This document shows positions 15,388-18,921 of a stretch of DNA of 18,921 nucleotides, in pieces. The number at the start of each line of letters is the position of its first letter. Within the stretch, counting starts at the first letter, position 1. This DNA is from DATGFK01 sp040007395 (GTDB lineage: Bacteria; Chloroflexota; Anaerolineae; Aggregatilineales; UBA2796): assembly GCA_040007395.1 (NCBI GenBank), contig JBDTVG010000198.1:1-18921 (forward strand), given 5' to 3'. A program made the position numbers and the translations under genes. Under the pieces are notes generated by a model. It saw nothing but the letters and a program-made list of their open reading frames with translations. It was not told where the DNA came from and did no database searches.

Positions 15388-16008
15388 ATGAGTAAAGCAG
15401 TTCCAGAATCGGTGACACGACTCGTCGAAGCGTTCGAAAGTCTGCCGGGGATTGGGCCAAAGACTGCCTCGCGGCTGGCCTATTTCCTGCTGCGTGCGCC
15501 TGACGATGTATCCAACGCACTGGCACAGGCTGTCAGCGAACTTAAAACCAAAACGCGGCTGTGTTCCATCTGCTACAACATCACTGAGGAAGACCCCTGT
15601 CCCATCTGTCAGGACAATATGCGCGACAGTTCGATTATTGCTGTGGTTGAGGAACCGTTAGATGCGTTAGCGCTGGAACGTACAGGTGCTTTTCAGGGGC
15701 GCTACCATGTGCTGCATGGTGTTATTTCGCCGCGTGAAGGGATTGGCCCAGACCAACTCAAGATCCGCGAACTGGTCAAGCGTGTACAGCAGGGCGGTAT
15801 TCACGAACTGATTATCGGGACGAATCCCGGTCAACAGGGCGATGCGACGGCGATGATCATCCAAACTGAACTGGCGAAAAGCGATAGCGAAAGCACTCGT
15901 AATGTACGGTTAACTCGGTTGGCGCGGGGATTGCCTACCGGAGCCGATCTCGAATATGCCGATTCGACTACAGTGATGCGGGCGTTACAAGGACGACAGG
16001 CGCTATAA
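15388..16008 (+). CDS. recR: Recombination mediator protein RecR
   Basis: Of 206 residues, near the usual length of about 200. Works with RecF/RecO to load RecA at gaps. The helix-hairpin-helix LPGIGPKTASRLAYFLL is at 19-35. The four-Cys zinc module has Cys59, Cys62, Cys71 and Cys74. The Toprim domain begins SSIIAVVEEPLDALALERTG, with HVLHGVISPREGIGPDQL, and the C-terminal Walker-B-like RLARGLPTGADLEYADSTTVMRAL is intact. The usual TNPTxEGExTA motif reads TNPGQQGDATA, a mild departure. The start is the ATG at 15388; an ATG ten bases earlier is out of frame and opens only a five-codon ORF. Separated from ybaB by 124 bases that contain a palindromic repeat. Confidence 0.95.
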   Translation: MSKAVPESVTRLVEAFESLPGIGPKTASRLAYFLLRAPDDVSNALAQAVSELKTKTRLCSICYNITEEDPCPICQDNMRDSSIIAVVEEPLDALALERTGAFQGRYHVLHGVISPREGIGPDQLKIRELVKRVQQGGIHELIIGTNPGQQGDATAMIIQTELAKSDSESTRNVRLTRLARGLPTGADLEYADSTTVMRALQGRQAL

Positions 16009-16133
16009 TAATCGATAGCGCCAAGGCGGATTGATGGTACCGCTTCATGATGGTTCAATGCGTCATGAAAACACTGGACAATTATACACAGACATAGGCG
16101 ATTAATCTGTCTGGTGTGCAATCCCTTTCGTTT

Positions 16134-16604
16134 CTACAAATTAGCCTTTCTTGATTTTTCCATATAAACCAGAGTTAGGCTTTGACTGATGGATTCACGT
16201 TTGAACTCTCGATAGCCCAATTTTTGGTATAGGCGCAAGTTCTGATCGCTTTTGTGACCTGTAAATAGTTCGAAGCGTTGTGCAGCGCTGCAAGACTGTT
16301 CAATCTCAAGCATTAACGCTGTGCCAATTCCGCGTTTCTGAAAATCTGGATCGACGATCAATCTGCCAACGAAGCAGGTTGGCAGTTGCAACCGCGCCCG
16401 CACCGAACCAACCAGTATGCTATCAAAGGAAGCCTTAAGAAAGATCTGCGCTGCAAAATCGGCTTGCAGCGCTTCCAATGTTTGGAGTAAGGGCGGAATA
16501 ACATCATCGGGGTAGAGTGCCGCTTCGCTTTGATAGGCTCGCTTTTGCAATTGCAGGATTGCGGCTGCATCCTCGATAGTTGCCCGCTGGATAGTCAAGC
16601 TCAT
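16134..16604 (-). CDS. GNAT family N-acetyltransferase, single domain
   Basis: A 156-residue acetyltransferase from the ATG at 16604; a GTG two codons earlier is an equally possible start. Motif A is clear at 79-97 (VGRLIVDPDFQKRGIGTAL), with the acetyl-CoA loop QKRGIG. Motif B follows as SDQNLRLYQKLGYREFKR (119-136). The N-terminal part, LTIQRATIEDAAAILQLQKRAY, is the typical first beta-alpha unit. It is a compact RimI-like GNAT; substrate unknown. It is convergent with recR, with a 125-base gap in which I see no gene. Confidence 0.88.
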   Translation of the reverse strand: MSLTIQRATIEDAAAILQLQKRAYQSEAALYPDDVIPPLLQTLEALQADFAAQIFLKASFDSILVGSVRARLQLPTCFVGRLIVDPDFQKRGIGTALMLEIEQSCSAAQRFELFTGHKSDQNLRLYQKLGYREFKRESISQSLTLVYMEKSRKANL

Positions 16605-16642
16605 ATTCACTCTCTACGCGGCATTTCCTTAACTAAAACGGA

Positions 16643-17512
16643 TTATGCAATCACGTTGGTAAGCTGACCTAATCCCTCGACTTCCACCATGATTTTATCG
16701 CCCGCTTTGAGCCAAACTTTTTCCTTCATCCCCGCAATGACCCCTTCGGGCGTGCCAGTCGAGATCACATCGCCGGGTTCCAGCGTAAAGTGCTGGCTGA
16801 TATAGCTGATGACCTGTGCCACTGTAAAAATCATATCGCCCGTACTGGAGTTCTGACGCTGTTCACCATTGACGGTGCAGCGAACCGTTAGTTTCTGCGG
16901 ATCGGGGATCGTGTCGGCAGTCACGAGATAGGGACCAAGCGGCAAAAATTTGTCAAGCGTTTTGCCAAGCAGCCATTGGCTCGTGCGGCGTTGTAGATCG
17001 CGAGCGCTAATGTCATCGGCATTGCAATAGCCGAACACGTAATTGAGCGCATCCGACTCGGCAACGTTCTGCGCCTTGCGCCCGATCACGACTGCCAGTT
17101 CAGCCTCGTAATCGACATTTTTTGCCGTCGCAGGCACTGGGATCGCTTCGTTGGGGGCGGCTAGCGCATTGGAAAACTTGGAGAACAGGACGGGTGAGGT
17201 TGGTTCCTCGGCCCCTGTTTCAGCGGCATGACGACGATAGTTCAGCCCAACACAGATGATCTTGCCGGGAGCAGGAACGCACGGCGCGAGCGTCAGATCC
17301 GCTTCGTTGAGCAACCATGTCTGATTTGAGGTCGGTAGCTGGCTAATAAAGTCAGACAGCGTTTTGAGGGCTGCTGTACCGCCGGCGAACAGTGCATCGA
17401 GGCTGGTTGGCACTGGCTGATTGCCTACCGCGGCCTGAACGTCAACAACGCCATCAGGAGTCTTCACACCCAAACGAAGGCCACTTTCTGTTTTAAAAAT
17501 CAGGAGAATCAT
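16643..17512 (-). CDS. Fumarylacetoacetate hydrolase (FAH) family protein
   Basis: A 289-residue enzyme of the FAH superfamily, which hydrolyses or decarboxylates C-C bonds in 2-oxo acid substrates using a divalent metal. The N-terminal cap domain (1-75) is followed by the FAH core: KIICVGLNYRRHAAETG (84-100), SPVLFSKF, metal ligands Glu136 and Glu138 in DYEAELAVVIG, Asp167 in ADDISARD, and STGTPEGVIAGMKE (251-264). The ATG at 17512 was chosen because AAGGA lies five bases upstream; an ATG five codons earlier sits before that site. The substrate is not fixed by sequence alone. Proximity to a RhaM-like protein hints at sugar-acid breakdown (2,4-diketo-3-deoxy acids), which is inference. Confidence 0.92.
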   Translation of the reverse strand: MILLIFKTESGLRLGVKTPDGVVDVQAAVGNQPVPTSLDALFAGGTAALKTLSDFISQLPTSNQTWLLNEADLTLAPCVPAPGKIICVGLNYRRHAAETGAEEPTSPVLFSKFSNALAAPNEAIPVPATAKNVDYEAELAVVIGRKAQNVAESDALNYVFGYCNADDISARDLQRRTSQWLLGKTLDKFLPLGPYLVTADTIPDPQKLTVRCTVNGEQRQNSSTGDMIFTVAQVISYISQHFTLEPGDVISTGTPEGVIAGMKEKVWLKAGDKIMVEVEGLGQLTNVIA

Positions 17513-17634
17513 TTTATTCCTTTTCATAGAAAATCGGAGCGCAATTTGTTGCCAGAGATATTATCATTAAAATTCGGCAGCGGAAATTGTTTTGATAGCT
17601 AAATGGTGATTAGTAGAAAGTTTTGAATCACCCT

Positions 17635-18003
17635 ATGGATACACCGCACATACTCGATTTAGAGCAAGACTCTTGGCAACCACACCCGACGGTTGCCGGA
17701 GTTCTGACTAAAACCATCGAGAGTCGAATGACTCATCCCTATGCAGACGCGCTGCTTGCGAAGGTCATTGTCGGTGGCGAGATTCCTTGGCATGTCCACG
17801 AAACAGCGTCGAAAACCGCCTATATTCTACAGGGTACGGGAACCCTCCTGTTCGCCGAAACCGCTATGCACGAAGCTCCCTCGGAAGCCACGCTTAAACC
17901 CGGCGTAGCATTGACTATTCCCGGCGGCTGGTGGCATTCTGTAGTAAACACTGGAGATGAACCGCTGATCCTCTTTGCGTTTCACACGCCGCCAACACTG
18001 TGA
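17635..18003 (+). CDS. Small cupin-domain protein
   Basis: A 122-residue single-cupin protein. Motif 1 is IPWHVHETASKTAYILQGTG (50-69) with metal-ligand candidates His53 and His55; motif 2 is IPGGWWHSVVNTGDEP (95-110) with His101. The ATG at 17635 is preferred, although no strong ribosome binding site is seen; a TTG four codons earlier is possible. Such cupins bind small molecules or metals and act as isomerases, dioxygenases or sensors, so the function is open. It diverges from the FAH hydrolase (122-base gap) and converges with rhaM. Confidence 0.85.
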   Translation: MDTPHILDLEQDSWQPHPTVAGVLTKTIESRMTHPYADALLAKVIVGGEIPWHVHETASKTAYILQGTGTLLFAETAMHEAPSEATLKPGVALTIPGGWWHSVVNTGDEPLILFAFHTPPTL

Positions 18004-18048
18004 AACGCTGTCTGGAACACAAACTGAAAATGCAATCTGAAAGCATGG

Positions 18049-18372
18049 CTAGTCGAGATGGAATACCTCAACCAGTTCAGCCATTGTCTCGTCAGGACGC
18101 TTGCCGCCAATCGCCTCAAAATAAGGAGCCATAAATGTCTGCCAGCGGGCGTTTACCTCGGTGACTGCCATCCCCGCCTGTGCCGCCGATAGACTTTCGG
18201 GAGTCTCGAAGTAGCCGAACAGCAAGCCATCTTCGCGCATAAATAGGGAGTAGTTATGCCAACCCGTTTGGCGCAGTGCTTCCAACATATCGGGCCAGAC
18301 CGCCTCATGCTGTTTTTTGTAATCTTCGATCATATCCGGCTTAACTTTAAGGATAAATCCGATTCGTTTCAT
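18049..18372 (-). CDS. rhaM: L-rhamnose mutarotase family protein
   Basis: A 107-residue alpha/beta-barrel dimer protein (family usual about 104). It interconverts the alpha and beta anomers of L-rhamnose, or of a similar sugar. The family's N-terminal signature is intact: MKRIGFILKVKPDMIEDYKKQHEAVWPDML, shown here as residues 1-20 and 21-30, with Tyr18, His22 and Trp26 in the YxxxHxxxWP arrangement. The C-terminal part has RWQTFMAPYFEA. The start at 18372 was chosen over a codon ten residues upstream because AAGGAG (complement of 18383-18388) lies ten bases before it. No other rhamnose gene is in the window, so the actual substrate is uncertain. Confidence 0.88.
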   Translation of the reverse strand: MKRIGFILKVKPDMIEDYKKQHEAVWPDMLEALRQTGWHNYSLFMREDGLLFGYFETPESLSAAQAGMAVTEVNARWQTFMAPYFEAIGGKRPDETMAELVEVFHLD

Positions 18373-18423
18373 AGATAAATCACTCCTTATAACCTTGTGC
18401 AAAATAGAAAAGGTAAAACAAAG

Positions 18424-18465
18424 AGTCTCTCAAATGGGGTTGGCTTAAAAGCCATTCATGAGACT
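18424..18465 (-). terminator. Possible hairpin terminator after the photolyase remnant
   Basis: An outer stem AGTCTC/GAGACT (18424-18429 with 18460-18465) encloses an inner TGGCT/AGCCA hairpin (18441-18445 with 18450-18454). On the minus strand it is followed by a T-rich stretch (TTTGTTTT). This fits an intrinsic terminator between the photolyase remnant and rhaM, but the T-run is short of classic strength. Confidence 0.35.
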
Positions 18466-18522
18466 GCCTTATGATAGAAAACTTTAGCAAATTTTGCTTG
18501 CAATTGTATCGACAGGAATCTC

Positions 18523-18876
18523 TTATGTACGTACTGCACTATAGCGTGCCAACGCCCGTTTGCGCTGCACGGCATGATCAACCAATGGAGCCGGATAATC
18601 CTGCCCGATAACACAGTTGAACGCAGCCTGTTGGTCGAGAGTCATAAGGGCGGGCGAATGAATAAATTTGGCGGGTACATTTGCCAATTCAGGAACCCAT
18701 CGTCGAATATACTCCCCATTCGGGTCGAACTTTTTGCCTTGACTGGTGGGATTGAAGATCCGGAAATAGGGCGCTGCATCCGTCCCTGTGCCTGCCGACC
18801 ACTGCCAATTCCCGACGTTACTAGCAAGATCGCCATCTAGTAACCGTTGCATAAAAACGGCTTCTTCTAGAACGTG
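18523..18876 (-). pseudogene. Photolyase/cryptochrome C-terminal remnant
   Basis: About 117 residues match the C-terminal part of the FAD-binding domain of DNA photolyases: FMQRLLDGDLASNVGNWQW, AGTGTDAAPYFRIFNP, FDPNGEYIRRWVPEL and the closing PLVDHAVQRKRALARY. Full photolyases have about 430-480 residues. Upstream of the first ATG (18852) family-like residues continue in frame (LEEAVFMQ), but a TAA at 18877-18879 breaks the frame, and the remaining 42 bases show no good continuation in any frame. It is best read as a truncated or disrupted gene. The window ends at 18921, so the rest of the gene may lie beyond in a shifted frame, or an assembly error may be involved. Loss of light-driven repair by this copy is inferred. 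Confidence 0.75.
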
Positions 18877-18921
18877 TTATGCACTTTTGAAATAGATGGA
18901 GGGTAGAAAGCGTCTAAGCAA

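Noticed and set aside
15378..15395. Five-codon upstream ORF overlapping the recR start
   Set aside because: Too short and without its own ribosome binding site; probably chance, with no sign of a regulatory peptide.
16009..16133. Possible RNA gene or terminator between recR and the minus-strand GNAT
   Set aside because: No tRNA-like T-loop, strong hairpin or T-run could be found; left as featureless spacer.

Overview
The window looks like a stretch of chromosome from a free-living bacterium, most probably a member of the Chloroflexota (Anaerolineae-like). That placement is an inference. It rests on moderate GC content, a large GT-C/YfhO-like membrane protein of a type I associate with this phylum, bacterial TIR proteins fused to WD40 and FGE-sulfatase modules, and interspersed palindromic repeats of a style common there. 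No rRNA, tRNA, CRISPR array, transposase or reverse transcriptase was seen.

Layout. Positions 1-2949 hold the 3' end of an unrecognised gene, a DUF2085 membrane protein and a TIR-transmembrane-WD40 protein, tightly packed on the + strand. A GNAT acetyltransferase (3007-3867) follows, then sucC-sucD (3991-6020), which encode succinyl-CoA synthetase. Next is a second TIR protein (6175-7596) carrying a C-terminal formylglycine-generating-enzyme/C-type-lectin-like domain. Two 95-96 bp palindromic repeats bracket this gene. A 781-residue multi-pass membrane protein (7754-10099) comes next, followed by a probable asnS-GNAT-DinB operon (10184-12751). A minus-strand ABM-type monooxygenase (12807-13121) diverges from the classic dnaX-ybaB-recR replication/repair cluster (13289-16008), which is interrupted by a short palindromic repeat. 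The right end carries a minus-strand GNAT, a minus-strand fumarylacetoacetase-family hydrolase, a cupin, an L-rhamnose mutarotase-like protein, and a photolyase C-terminal remnant with an in-frame stop upstream.

The most interesting signal is at the 3' end of the second TIR gene (about 7495-7569). The C-terminal lectin-fold segment there has the codon signature expected of a diversity-generating retroelement (DGR) variable region: 20 of 25 codons are NNY, every serine is AGY, and the frame is RGGSW...GFR. The catalytic cysteines of true FGE enzymes are absent. The two TIR proteins share not only the TIR domain (conserved catalytic Glu in both) but also the same Pro-rich and helical linker, followed by completely different C-terminal sensor-like modules. 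Together they suggest a modular TIR immune/signalling family with interchangeable recognition domains, one of which may be retro-diversified. The DGR reverse transcriptase and template repeat are not in this window, so that part remains a hypothesis.
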